Part shown: piece after piece, positions 27,156 through 35,728 of the stretch
Layout: every line of letters starts with the position of its first letter
Numbering within the stretch: position 1 is the first letter of the stretch
Source of the DNA: an uncultured Eubacteriales bacterium
GTDB lineage: Bacteria > Bacillota > Clostridia > Peptostreptococcales > Anaerovoracaceae
DNA length: 58,503 nt
Assembly: GCA_900318105.1 (NCBI GenBank)
Contig: ONJG01000033.1
Location: forward strand, 1 to 58,503
Reading direction: 5' to 3'
The notes under the pieces: generated by a model
Told to the model about the DNA's origin: nothing
Database searches by the model: none
Seen by the model: only the letters and a program-made list of their open reading frames with translations
Position numbers and translations under genes: made by a program

Positions 27156-28064
27156 ATGGAACCTATTTTAGTAATTATGGCTGCCGGCATGGGCAGCAGA
27201 TACGGCGGAAACAAACAGCTCGATTCCATCACGGCTGAAGGCGACATCATCATGGACTTCAGCCTCTATGACGCATATGAGGCAGGGTTCAGAAGAGTAT
27301 GCTTTATCATCAAGCATGACTTTGAGGATGTATTCAAGGCACATATTGAAAGCGGCGCCGGAAAGAAATACGAGGTGCACTACGCATTTCAGGAGCTTTC
27401 CGACCTGCCTGAGGGATTCAGCGTACCGGAGGGCCGCACCAAGCCGTTCGGCACAGGCCAGGCAGTCCTGGCTGCAAGGGACATCATCGATGCGCCCTTT
27501 GCCGTCATAAACGCGGACGACTACTACGGTAAGGAAGGCTTCAAAAAGATTTACGATTTTCTGACCACAAAGGCAGATGCAACGCACAACTGTATGGTGG
27601 GGTTCGAGGTTGAAAACACTCTCTCGGAGAACGGTACTGTATCAAGAGGAATCTGCAAGGCGAAAGACGGATACCTGACGGACATAGTGGAACATCTGAA
27701 AATTGTAAGAGAAACAGACGGGACTGTCACGGATACCCTGCCTGACGGAAGCAAAGAGCTTATCCCCGCCGACTCCCCTGTTTCGATGAATCTCTGGGGC
27801 TTTGGTGCGGAATATATGAAAGTCCTCGAAGACGGATTCAAAGAAGCTCTTCCTGTGATTATGGATAGCAATCCTCTCAAGGGTGAGTATTACATCCAGA
27901 CGCCTATCAACAAACAGATAGCAGACGGCAGCGCCACTTACGAGATTCTGACTTCATCCGACAAATGGTTCGGAGTGACATATAAAGAAGATAAGCCGGA
28001 CGTAGTTGCCAAATTCGCAGAGCTCAAGGCAAACGGCGCCTACCCCAAAGCCCTCTGGGACTAA
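27156..28064 (+). CDS. sugar-phosphate nucleotidyltransferase (GT-A fold)
   Basis: 302 residues. The nucleotide-binding loop MAAGMGSRYGGNKQLD is a variant of GxGxRxxPxxK, and VINADDYYGKEGF provides the metal-binding Asp pair. It matches a family of NTP transferases that make NDP-sugars or NDP-polyols, but the specific sugar is unknown. It has a strong AAGGAGG site and lies 9 bases after gltX. An array of three hairpins follows its stop codon. Confidence 0.85.
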   Translation: MEPILVIMAAGMGSRYGGNKQLDSITAEGDIIMDFSLYDAYEAGFRRVCFIIKHDFEDVFKAHIESGAGKKYEVHYAFQELSDLPEGFSVPEGRTKPFGTGQAVLAARDIIDAPFAVINADDYYGKEGFKKIYDFLTTKADATHNCMVGFEVENTLSENGTVSRGICKAKDGYLTDIVEHLKIVRETDGTVTDTLPDGSKELIPADSPVSMNLWGFGAEYMKVLEDGFKEALPVIMDSNPLKGEYYIQTPINKQIADGSATYEILTSSDKWFGVTYKEDKPDVVAKFAELKANGAYPKALWD

Positions 28065-28087
28065 TATCACACAATGCCTTTAATATG

Positions 28088-28272
28088 AAAGTCACGTGTT
28101 TTGTGCATTAGGTATGCAAAATGCGTGACTTTTTGATTATAGTCATTGTTAAGGAGTCACGTATTTATGCGTTGAATAAGCATAATGCGTGACTTTTTGA
28201 TTATATTCATTATAAAAGACGCAAAAAAGTCACGTAATGTGCCGCGGGTTGAGGCGGTAAACGTGACTTTAA
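28088..28272. repeat. three tandem AGTCACG/CGTGACT hairpins (terminator-like array)
   Basis: Hairpins at 28088-28134, 28155-28199 and about 28224-28272 all use AGTCACG as left arm and CGTGACT as right arm. The first two are followed by TTTTTGATTATA and share flanking CATT. They fill the intergenic space between two convergent genes. Each resembles an intrinsic terminator on the plus strand, and the A-runs on the left arms give T-runs on the minus strand. The copies differ in their loops, so they are not simple recent duplications. Confidence 0.7.
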
Positions 28273-28296
28273 TTTCTGTGGACAGTACTGCGAAGA

Positions 28297-29496
28297 CTAC
28301 TTTCCTGTAGTGTAGTTGTCGAAGTAGCCCTGGATGTAGACGACAGGGGTGCCCTTGTCACCTGAGCCCGATGTGAGGTCGCATAGCGATCCGATCAGGT
28401 CTGTGAGGCGTCTTGGGGTCGTTCCCTCGGATGCCATGTTTCCTACCAGGCTCTCCTGAGGCTTGTCCTCGATGGCCTTTGAAACGGCAGCTCTCAGTTC
28501 CTCTCCCGTCAGGTTGGAGAAATCGTTGTCTGCGAGATACTTGAGCTTGAGCTCGTTAGGCGTGCCCTCAAGTCCTGCTGTATATCCCGGGCTTACGACA
28601 GGGTCTGCAAGCTCCCAGATCTTTCCTACGGGATCCTTGAACGCTCCGTCTCCGTATACCATGACTTCAACATTCTTTCCTGTTCTTTCCTTCATCATGG
28701 CCTGAATCTCATCCACGAGGGGCTGGCAGTTTCTCGGGAAGAGCTTTACCGTATCCTCGGTGGATTTGTTGGTTCCGAGAAGTCCGTACTGCTCGTTGTA
28801 TCCGCTGCCGTTCACAGGTGCGTTCAGGATTTCATCCATTCCGTATACGTTGGCGCCTCTGGACTTCAGTATCCTCTTGGTGCGTACACGCGTGTGGATA
28901 TCACAGGCGATTACGTTCTTTGTATAATTCAGAATCTCTTCTGCGTGATTTGCAAATATTATCTCCGCCTCGGCTCCGGCTTCCTTGATGATATCTCCGT
29001 AATAGGAAACGTAATCAACGCCGGTGAACTGATGCTTGTTCTCTCCGAAGAGTTCTCTGTATTTTTCGAGTGTAAGCACATCGCTGTATGGATTAACTCC
29101 GGCCTCGTCCACCTGGTCCATAGTCAGGAGTGCGTTTCCGACCTCGTCTGACGGATAGCTCAGCATAAGGACGACTTTCTTTGCTCCTTTGGCCATTCCT
29201 CTGAGGCAGATGGCAAACCTGTTTCTGGAGAGAATCGGCCATATGATTCCGATGGTCTCTCCGCCGAGCTTGGCCTTTACATCCTCCGCAATATCATCCA
29301 CGCTTGCGTAGTTGCCCTGGCATCTCGCCACGACAGACTCCGTGATGCAGAGAACGTCTCTGTCTCTTACCTCAAATCCATCCGACTCAGATGCTGCAAG
29401 TACGCTGTCCACAACCTGCTCTGCGAGATTGTCTCCCTCACGGAAGATCGGGCATCTGATGCCGCGCGATACTGTTCCTACTCTTCTCTCACTCAT
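28297..29496 (-). CDS. coenzyme F420-0:L-glutamate ligase-like protein (CofE superfamily)
   Basis: About 399 residues. [20 protein letters not shown] at the N-terminus and the [12 protein letters not shown] / [12 protein letters not shown] region match the CofE/FbiB-like fold that binds GTP and gamma-glutamyl substrates in F420 synthesis. Clostridia usually lack F420, so the Firmicutes members probably ligate glutamate or another amino acid to a different acceptor. I start at 29496 ([12 protein letters not shown]), 10 bases after GGAGAC; the longer in-frame start at 29565 lies in the preceding terminator-like hairpin. No other F420 genes are nearby. Confidence 0.7.
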   Translation of the reverse strand: MSERRVGTVSRGIRCPIFREGDNLAEQVVDSVLAASESDGFEVRDRDVLCITESVVARCQGNYASVDDIAEDVKAKLGGETIGIIWPILSRNRFAICLRGMAKGAKKVVLMLSYPSDEVGNALLTMDQVDEAGVNPYSDVLTLEKYRELFGENKHQFTGVDYVSYYGDIIKEAGAEAEIIFANHAEEILNYTKNVIACDIHTRVRTKRILKSRGANVYGMDEILNAPVNGSGYNEQYGLLGTNKSTEDTVKLFPRNCQPLVDEIQAMMKERTGKNVEVMVYGDGAFKDPVGKIWELADPVVSPGYTAGLEGTPNELKLKYLADNDFSNLTGEELRAAVSKAIEDKPQESLVGNMASEGTTPRRLTDLIGSLCDLTSGSGDKGTPVVYIQGYFDNYTTGK

Positions 29497-29528
29497 TTTT
29501 GTCTCCAATCCGTCTTTAAACAAATGTT

Positions 29529-29555
29529 GGTCTCGCCTGCCTGGCAAGCGAGACC
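29529..29555 (-). terminator. hairpin after the beta-helix protein gene
   Basis: GGTCTCGC and GCGAGACC form a perfect 8-bp stem with an 11-base loop. On the minus strand the tail (AACATTTGTTT) is only moderately T-rich, so termination may be partial, allowing some read-through into the CofE-like gene. Confidence 0.5.
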
Positions 29556-29564
29556 ATTTTACCA

Positions 29565-30227
29565 TTATTGATGTTTCTCGACAACTTCTCCGCTGTCCTT
29601 GAATATGCTGTTTTCGGGTACAACTCCTCTGACGCAGGACGTCGGATAAACGCTTGAATTCCTTCCTATCACTGAGCCCGGGTTGCAGACTGCATTGCAG
29701 CCGACTTCCACGTGATCGCCCAGCATGGCTCCGAATTTCTTGATGCCGGTCTCGATCTTCTCGGTTCCGTCCTTTACCACCACGAGCGCCTTGTCTGATT
29801 TCACGTTTGATGTGATCGAGCCCGCTCCCATGTGGCTGTAGTATCCGAGTATGGAGTCGCCCACATAGTTGTAGTGCGGGGTCTGAACGTGGTCGAACAG
29901 GATCACGTTCTTGAGCTCCACCGAGTTCCCTACCACGCAGTCAGCTCCGACGAGCGCCGAGCCTCTTACGAAAGCGCAGTGCCGGACCTCTGTGTTCGGT
30001 CCGATGATGCACGGAGCTCCGAGATATGCCGAAGGAAAAACCTTGGCAGTCTTATGAACCCAAACGTTTTCGGATACCTCTTCATACTCATTCTTGTCAA
30101 GCGTCGGGCCGAGCTCAAGTATGAAATCCTTGATGCCCTTAAGAGCCTCCCACGGGTATGTGAACTGCGAGAGATAGTCCTTTGCCAGGGTGTGATCCAG
30201 ATCATATAAGTCTTTTATAGTATACAT
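29565..30227 (-). CDS. left-handed beta-helix acyl/nucleotidyltransferase-like protein (GlmU C-domain-like)
   Basis: About 220 residues. An N-terminal helical part (MYTIKDLYDLDHTLAKDYLS) is followed by hexapeptide repeats (PSAYLGAPCIIGPNTEVRHC, GADCVVGNSVELKNVILFDH), as in the acetyltransferase half of GlmU. A uridylyltransferase domain is absent. It follows glmM (13-base gap) with a GGAGAAA site, so it probably acts with GlmM on glucosamine-1-phosphate or UDP-GlcNAc formation. The start at 30227 is chosen over an in-frame ATG at 30287 inside glmM. Acetyltransferase activity is an inference. Confidence 0.75.
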   Translation of the reverse strand: MYTIKDLYDLDHTLAKDYLSQFTYPWEALKGIKDFILELGPTLDKNEYEEVSENVWVHKTAKVFPSAYLGAPCIIGPNTEVRHCAFVRGSALVGADCVVGNSVELKNVILFDHVQTPHYNYVGDSILGYYSHMGAGSITSNVKSDKALVVVKDGTEKIETGIKKFGAMLGDHVEVGCNAVCNPGSVIGRNSSVYPTSCVRGVVPENSIFKDSGEVVEKHQ

Positions 30228-30240
30228 GTCGTTTCTCCAG

Positions 30241-31590
30241 TTATTCTGCCAGATGTCCTTTTTTGCGGATGACATCGATGATTGCATCCACGTGCTTTTC
30301 GCATTCCTCCTCGGTCGGAGCCTCTGCCATTACGCGCACGACAGGCTCTGTGCCGGACTCTCTTAAGAGCGTGCGGCCTGTATCTCCGAGTGCTTTCTTG
30401 GCTGCCTCGTCGGCTGCGAGCACATCGGGATCGCTCATGCAGTCTGCCTTGCTCTTTACTCTTACGTTCTTGAGCACCTGAGGATAGAAAACTACCGGTG
30501 CAGCGAGCTCACTCATAGGTTTCTTCCTTGCGAGCATGGCCTCCATCAGTTTAAGTGAAGTGAGGATGCCATCACCTGTGGTCGCATATTTTGTGAATAT
30601 GATGTGTCCGCTCTGCTCTCCGCCTATGCGGTGGCCGTTCTGGACCATGTTCTCATATACGTATTTGTCACCGACCTTTGTCTGCTCGTATTCGATGCCG
30701 GCAGCATCGAGAGCCTTGTAAAGTCCGAAGTTGGACATTACGGTCGTAACCACCTTGTTGTTCAGGAGTTTATCCCTGTCCTTCATATATGTGCCGTAGA
30801 TGTACAGGATGTGGTCTCCTGTAACGACGTTGCCCTTTTCATCCACAGCCAGGCATCTGTCCGCATCTCCGTCATAGGCAAATCCGACATCGAGGCCGTT
30901 GTCCACGACGAATTTCTGGAGGTGCTCGATATGCGTCGAGCCGCAGCCTGTGTTGATGTTAAAACCATCCGGATGATCGTTCATGACATAAGTTTTGGCG
31001 CCGAGTGCATCAAACACGCCCTTGGCGATCGACCATGCGGCTCCGTTGGCCACATCGAGTCCGACCTTGACGTCCTTGAAGCTGTACTTCGACATTGAGA
31101 TGAGATAACCGATGTAGCGGTTACGGCCGCTTGCGTAGTCTACGGTGCAGCCGATCTCCTCCCTCTCTGCCATCGGGATGTCGAGCTCTCCGTCGAGGAA
31201 GGCCTCGATTCTGAGCAGGGTCTCCTCGTCCATCTTTTCTCCGTTGTTATTTACGATTTTGATACCGTTGTCGTAATACGGATTGTGTGATGCCGAGATC
31301 ATGATGCCGCAGTCGAAGTCATCGACTCTTGCGATATATGATACGGACGGCGTCGTCGTGACGTGCATGATGTATGCGTCTGCTCCGCTTGCCATAAGGC
31401 CCGTGCAGAGTGCGTACTCGAACATGTAGCTCGATCTTCTCGTGTCTTTACCGATTACGATCTTGGCTTTCTTATCCAGCCTCTTCCCGTAATACCAGCC
31501 GAGGAATCTTCCGATTTTTACGGCGTGGTCGAATGTTAGGGTTTTATTGGCCTCGCCTCTGAATCCGTCTGTTCCGAAATATTTACCCAT
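30241..31590 (-). CDS. glmM: phosphoglucosamine mutase
   Basis: 449 residues. The phosphoserine loop ISASHNPYYDNGIK has catalytic Ser101, the magnesium site is DGDADRC, and the phosphate-binding loop RESGTEPVVRVM lies near the end. It converts glucosamine-6-phosphate to glucosamine-1-phosphate for UDP-GlcNAc and peptidoglycan. I start at 31590 (MGKYFGTDGFRGEAN) after AAGGAGAGG. The ATG shares one base with the nagB stop (TAATG), so the two are translationally coupled. Confidence 0.95.
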   Translation of the reverse strand: MGKYFGTDGFRGEANKTLTFDHAVKIGRFLGWYYGKRLDKKAKIVIGKDTRRSSYMFEYALCTGLMASGADAYIMHVTTTPSVSYIARVDDFDCGIMISASHNPYYDNGIKIVNNNGEKMDEETLLRIEAFLDGELDIPMAEREEIGCTVDYASGRNRYIGYLISMSKYSFKDVKVGLDVANGAAWSIAKGVFDALGAKTYVMNDHPDGFNINTGCGSTHIEHLQKFVVDNGLDVGFAYDGDADRCLAVDEKGNVVTGDHILYIYGTYMKDRDKLLNNKVVTTVMSNFGLYKALDAAGIEYEQTKVGDKYVYENMVQNGHRIGGEQSGHIIFTKYATTGDGILTSLKLMEAMLARKKPMSELAAPVVFYPQVLKNVRVKSKADCMSDPDVLAADEAAKKALGDTGRTLLRESGTEPVVRVMAEAPTEEECEKHVDAIIDVIRKKGHLAE

Positions 31591-32381
31591 TAGAGCCTCT
31601 CCTTCTTTTCGATATCCAGGAAATACTTGTATGTATCGACTGTCAGCTCTCCGCATGCTTCCTCGTCGCAGGCGATGATGGCGCCGTTGTGCATCTGAAG
31701 TGCAGAGCATGTCCATTTCTGGCTGACTCCGCCCTCAACCACTGCAGCCATGGCTCTGGCCTTGTTGTGGCCGCTGATGAGTACGAGTACTTCCTTGCTG
31801 TCCGTAACTGTCCCGATACCTACCGAGAGAGCCTGTGCGGGAACTGCCTCAGGGTCATTGCCGAAGAATCTCGAGTTCACGATACGTGTATCTGTCGTCA
31901 GGTCGCGCACTCCGGTGCGGGATGTGAGCGATGTGTATGGCTCGTTGAATGCGAGATGTCCGTCAACTCCGATTCCGCCCATAAAGAGATCGATGCCGCC
32001 GTATGATGCGATTTTCTCTTCGTAGCGAGCGCACTCGCCCTCAGGGTCGTCTGTCATTCCGTTTAATATATTGATGTTCTCGGGCTTCATATCCACGAGG
32101 TGATCGAAGAAATTGTCGTGCATGAAATACCAGTAGCTCTGGTCATGCTCATGCGGGAGTCCGAGATATTCGTCCATGTTGAATGTAACTACGTTGGCAA
32201 ATGATACTTCGCCGGCTTTGTTCTTTTTGATGAGCTCTTTATAAACTCCGATTGGCGAAGATCCGGTCGGCAGGCCGAGTATGAAAGGTCTGTCCTCTTT
32301 GTGAGCATTGATCTTATCGGCGATATAATCAGCTGCCCATTTGCACATTTTGTCATAATCGTTCTGAATAACTACTCTCAT
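31590..32381 (-). CDS. nagB: glucosamine-6-phosphate deaminase
   Basis: 263 residues. LGLPTGSSPIGVYKEL, TFNMDEYLGLP and GIGVDGHLAFNEP are the active-site motifs. It converts glucosamine-6-phosphate to fructose-6-phosphate and ammonia. Being coupled to glmM, it sits at the branch between amino-sugar use for the wall and catabolism to glycolysis. It has a strong AAAGGAGAG site and a promoter at 32447-32475. Confidence 0.95.
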   Translation of the reverse strand: MRVVIQNDYDKMCKWAADYIADKINAHKEDRPFILGLPTGSSPIGVYKELIKKNKAGEVSFANVVTFNMDEYLGLPHEHDQSYWYFMHDNFFDHLVDMKPENINILNGMTDDPEGECARYEEKIASYGGIDLFMGGIGVDGHLAFNEPYTSLTSRTGVRDLTTDTRIVNSRFFGNDPEAVPAQALSVGIGTVTDSKEVLVLISGHNKARAMAAVVEGGVSQKWTCSALQMHNGAIIACDEEACGELTVDTYKYFLDIEKKERL

Positions 32382-32446
32382 TTTCTCTCTCCTTTATTAC
32401 TCTTTTCATATGACACGCTCGTGTGAGATGTCCTTAAACCGAGAGG

Positions 32447-32475
32447 ATTATACAATCGCCGCAAGCTGTGGTAAA
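32447..32475 (-). promoter_or_regulatory. promoter of nagB-glmM
   Basis: Minus-strand TTTACC (32470-32475), 17-base spacer, TATAAT (32447-32452) preceded by TTG. A perfect palindrome ACACGCTCGTGT in the leader (32413-32424) could be an operator or hairpin. Confidence 0.6.
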
Positions 32476-32494
32476 GGCAGAATTCCAAATTTCT

Positions 32495-32523
32495 TTGATT
32501 TTATACTCCTTTGGGAGTATAGT
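32495..32523 (+). promoter_or_regulatory. promoter with palindrome of the DUF3990-XRE pair
   Basis: Plus-strand TTGATT (32495-32500), 17-base spacer, TATAGT (32518-32523). A palindrome ATACTCC/GGAGTAT with a 4-base centre (32503-32520) fills the spacer. That is the place a repressor such as the encoded XRE protein would bind. The -10 is 6 bases from the ATG, so the message would be leaderless. Confidence 0.6.
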
Positions 32524-32529
32524 TTAAGC

Positions 32530-33189
32530 ATGAGGATATATCACGGTGCAAAACAGATAGTAAGAGAGCCGAGATTCGGAATCGGAAGGAGCTATAACGA
32601 TTTCGGTCTGGGCTTTTATTGTACGGAAAATGAAGAGCGGGCAGATGAATGGGCAGTCACAGCATCGGACAATGGCTTTGTCAGCGTATATGCTTTCAAC
32701 GATACGGGGCTTCGCATCATCGACCTTGCAAGCTCTCAGTACACCATACTCCACTGGCTGAGCCTGCTGATGAACTACCGCGAGTTCGATTCATCATCCT
32801 CTTCTCTCCATCAGGCCAGGGAGTATATAGCGAGAAACTTCCCGGTTGATTATCAGTCCTGTGACTGCATCTCGGGCTACAGGGCGGATGATGTGAGTTT
32901 TACCCTGGCTCAGATGTTCCTGAACAACGAGCTTTCTTTTCAGGAACTACAGAGAAATCTCAGAAGCGGAGATCTCGGACTGCAGTTTGTCCTTAAAAGC
33001 AACAGAGCCTTTGAACGCATATCCTACGTCGGATATACCGCAGCATCATCCCGCGACATATATCCTGCGAAATCATCCCGTGAGATGTCTGTACTTATGA
33101 ATGCATATAAAACGGCCGGTGCGCCGGGCCTCTACATAAACGATCTTATAAGGGAGGAGGTCAAAGCATATGATGCACGCTTACAATAA
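32530..33189 (+). CDS. DUF3990 domain protein (putative ADP-ribosyltransferase-like toxin)
   Basis: 219 residues. The N-terminus MRIYHGAKQIVREPRFGIGR followed by YNDFGLGFYCTENEERADEWA is the DUF3990 signature (Y-H-G, D-x-G-x-G-F-Y-C/T, A-x-x-W-A). Its layout is like ADP-ribosyltransferase folds, where the His and Tyr contact NAD. I start at 32530 because the promoter lies 6 bases upstream; a longer in-frame start at 32410 would be before the promoter. It overlaps the downstream XRE gene by 20 bases. Toxin activity is inferred from fold and pairing, not seen. Confidence 0.7.
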   Translation: MRIYHGAKQIVREPRFGIGRSYNDFGLGFYCTENEERADEWAVTASDNGFVSVYAFNDTGLRIIDLASSQYTILHWLSLLMNYREFDSSSSSLHQAREYIARNFPVDYQSCDCISGYRADDVSFTLAQMFLNNELSFQELQRNLRSGDLGLQFVLKSNRAFERISYVGYTAASSRDIYPAKSSREMSVLMNAYKTAGAPGLYINDLIREEVKAYDARLQ

Positions 33190-33895
33190 AGTCCTCCTTG
33201 ATAAAGCTGCCGATTCGATGGGGCGGCTGCTGGACTTTTCGGTCCACAGCCTCCGCATCGGCCCGGATGCGATTCTAAATCTGTTTATCGCATCCGGCGT
33301 CTCCTCCCTCTTTGAACGAGGAGACATAGGCATCATCTGCGGAATGTCCGGAATTGAGCTGGCGTACGAAATCCTTGAGCGTAGCGGCATGGCATACGCA
33401 AGGACGAACCCCAGGCTGACAGCCGCTCTCAGCCCTGAGTACTGGTGCGGATTTGCCATGGCCAATCTTCAGTGGGAGCATGCCGGGTCATTTGATGAGC
33501 TTATCTCTCTCATGCCTCCGGACGATTTAATTGAGGAATATAAGAAAATCAGAGCAGATGCTCTGAACAAACTCCCCTGGGATGCGGATGAACAGGCCAG
33601 GCAGGCGGCGCTAAGGGAGGCTTCTTCTGATTTCATGCTCGCTGCATCCGCACTGTATGAAGTCCGGAGCGACGCTTCCAGAAGAGCCGCGGTTTCAGGG
33701 GAGACAAATCTTAAGAAAATGCGCATTAAAAACGGCCTCAGCCAGAGTGATCTGGCTAAGACCAGTGGCGTGCCACTTCGGACAATTCAGCAGTACGAAC
33801 AACGCCAGAAGGACATCAATCACGCGCGCGCCGAGTATATTGTCATGCTTTCATCGGCTCTTAACTGCGACCCCCGTCACATTCTGGAGAACTGA
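33170..33895 (+). CDS. XRE-type regulator/antitoxin partner of the DUF3990 protein
   Basis: 241 residues. The C-terminal 60 residues form a clear HTH of the Cro/C1 type (KNGLSQSDLAKTSGVPLRTI, then QQYEQRQKDINHA). The first 150 residues are not recognised (HSLRIGPDAILNLFIASGVS...MSGIELAYEILERSG); they may be the part that recognises the partner. A GGGAGGAGG site lies inside the end of the upstream gene, so the two are coupled. Toxin-first order with a DNA-binding partner and a palindromic promoter is the usual design of a type II module. Confidence 0.65.
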   Translation: MMHAYNKVLLDKAADSMGRLLDFSVHSLRIGPDAILNLFIASGVSSLFERGDIGIICGMSGIELAYEILERSGMAYARTNPRLTAALSPEYWCGFAMANLQWEHAGSFDELISLMPPDDLIEEYKKIRADALNKLPWDADEQARQAALREASSDFMLAASALYEVRSDASRRAAVSGETNLKKMRIKNGLSQSDLAKTSGVPLRTIQQYEQRQKDINHARAEYIVMLSSALNCDPRHILEN

Positions 33896-33909
33896 CTGCC
33901 TGAGAGTTA

Positions 33910-34881
33910 TCATTCATCGGTGCTTTCCGTGTCAGCGTCATCAGTGTTCTTTTCCTCTGTCTTTTGTACGCTTACCTTCAGCACCGCGTCACGTGATTCA
34001 TTTGCCGGATAGACACCTTCAGGCAAGTCGTACTCAATCGGGACTTCCCCGTTTTCATACATATATCTTATATCTATCTCGCTGGCATTCACGGATGTGA
34101 TTTTTGCCAGGGCTTCTTCACTGCCTTTGATTGTCACGGTCTCAGGTGCCGTATACTTCCTGTCATAATTGTCGTTGTTTTTGCTGTTTACCGGGACAGT
34201 CAGTTTCACCGTCTTGGTGACCCCTGCCGACGCATCAAGCGATATCTCTTCCGGATAAATAACGGCATGTGGAACTATATTTCCATCCTTATCAAGGGCC
34301 ACGAGATCTGCTGTATAACTCTTGGTTTCTTCCCCCACTTCATCGTAGTTCAGCACTGCCGCTATACTCCTGACCGTGCCCAGCTTGCTGGCTGCGCACA
34401 CTACTTCAGCCTGAACCTGACTCAGATCGTACGCAATGGGCTCAGCATCTTCGGGAGCGCCGCTCTCATACACTACATCTATATCCATATATGCGCTGTC
34501 TGTTCTTTCAACATTTACGCTTATGGTGGTCGGGCCTGATTTAATCACGCTGGTTTCCGGCGGACTTGTAACGCTTATTCTCACGCTGTTGTCACCCGCC
34601 ACGCATTCGCTCACATCCGCCATCGCAGTTATATCGTCTGATGAATACGTATTCACATCCACCCTCTTTTGGTTGAGAGTGGCGCTTATCCCGTCGCTTT
34701 TAACCGACGATACGGCAAGCCCTCTGTCCGCCAGCGCTCTTTCACCGCTGAAAGATACCGCCACGTCATTATAATTTACATCCGTCATCGGATAATAATT
34801 ATAGACGACGAACACCCATCCGCCTATCGCTACCAGCAGCGCCAGTATTATGTCGAACAATCTGCGCGGTCGTTTATTCAT
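33910..34881 (-). CDS. YbbR-domain protein (CdaR-like regulator of CdaA)
   Basis: 323 residues. One N-terminal membrane helix (LFDIILALLVAIGGWVFVVYNYY) is followed by extracytoplasmic YbbR repeats (for example VNTYSSDDITAMADVS..., TVKLTVPVNSKNND, ITSVNASEIDIRYM) and an acidic tail. In Firmicutes YbbR/CdaR binds and modulates the membrane-bound diadenylate cyclase encoded next to it. The start overlaps the cdaA stop by 8 bases. It converges with the XRE gene 14 bases away. Confidence 0.85.
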   Translation of the reverse strand: MNKRPRRLFDIILALLVAIGGWVFVVYNYYPMTDVNYNDVAVSFSGERALADRGLAVSSVKSDGISATLNQKRVDVNTYSSDDITAMADVSECVAGDNSVRISVTSPPETSVIKSGPTTISVNVERTDSAYMDIDVVYESGAPEDAEPIAYDLSQVQAEVVCAASKLGTVRSIAAVLNYDEVGEETKSYTADLVALDKDGNIVPHAVIYPEEISLDASAGVTKTVKLTVPVNSKNNDNYDRKYTAPETVTIKGSEEALAKITSVNASEIDIRYMYENGEVPIEYDLPEGVYPANESRDAVLKVSVQKTEEKNTDDADTESTDE

Positions 34882-35707
34882 GGCGCTTTCCTCCTTTCAG
34901 AATCCTGGAAAGAAGATCATTGCTGTCTCCGGATGGAATATAGATATCAAGGAGCATTTTTTCGAGGGTCTTGAGGTCGAGGAACCTTCTCAGAACTCCG
35001 TCCTTGGCAACCGAGATTGCTCCGGTTTCTTCAGATACGATTATGACCAGGGCATCGCAGACCTCGCTGAGACCTACCCCGGCTCTGTGCCTGGTGCCGA
35101 GATTTTTTCCTATGCTGGTCCTGCTCGTCAGCGGAAGCACGCAGCTTGCGGCATGAATCCTGTCGCCTCTTATGATGACCGCTCCGTCGTGGAGAGGAGA
35201 GCCTTCGTAGAAGAGGTTTCCGAGGAGCCTTACTGAGATCTCGGAGTCGATAATCACGCCGGTCTCGATGATATCCGTCAGCATGGTATCTCCTTCGATT
35301 GCTATCAGAGCTCCGGTCCTTGTAGATGAAAAATCATCCACTGCATCCACCAGCATATGCACCGTGGCATATGCCGTTTCTTTATTCATATCCCTGAACT
35401 GGTTTCGGACCATACCCCTTCTGCCCAGCTGTTCGAGTGCCCTTCGTATCTCGGGCTGGAAAAGTATAACGACCGCGATGAGTCCTACCGTAATCAGCCT
35501 TGTAAGCAGCCAGTTGAGCAGACTCAGGTCGAGCATTTCAGACAGGATAAATACAGCAACAATCAAAAGGACACCCCAGAACATCTGCTGTGCCCTTGTC
35601 TCCCTGATAAAACCGAGCATCTTGTATATAAGAAATGCAACGACAAGAATATCGATTACGTCCGTTATCTTGATGCTCAGTAATAATCCCATTAAGCTGT
35701 TTAACAT
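34874..35707 (-). CDS. cdaA: diadenylate cyclase (c-di-AMP synthase)
   Basis: 277 residues. Three N-terminal membrane helices (about 15-80) precede the DAC domain, with D174-GA and R206-HR, the ATP/metal-binding motifs of the family. It makes c-di-AMP, which controls potassium and osmolyte transport and wall homeostasis. In many Firmicutes it is followed by ybbR and then glmM. Here glmM is separated by about 2.3 kb containing the DUF3990/XRE pair and nagB, so the usual cdaA-ybbR-glmM order appears interrupted. Confidence 0.95.
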   Translation of the reverse strand: MLNSLMGLLLSIKITDVIDILVVAFLIYKMLGFIRETRAQQMFWGVLLIVAVFILSEMLDLSLLNWLLTRLITVGLIAVVILFQPEIRRALEQLGRRGMVRNQFRDMNKETAYATVHMLVDAVDDFSSTRTGALIAIEGDTMLTDIIETGVIIDSEISVRLLGNLFYEGSPLHDGAVIIRGDRIHAASCVLPLTSRTSIGKNLGTRHRAGVGLSEVCDALVIIVSEETGAISVAKDGVLRRFLDLKTLEKMLLDIYIPSGDSNDLLSRILKGGKRHE

Positions 35708-35728
35708 TATCCGGTCTTTCCTTCTGTA

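Noticed and set aside
28088-28272. CRISPR array
   Set aside because: Only three units, each an inverted repeat with variable loop and T-run; no uniform direct repeats or spacers and no cas genes.
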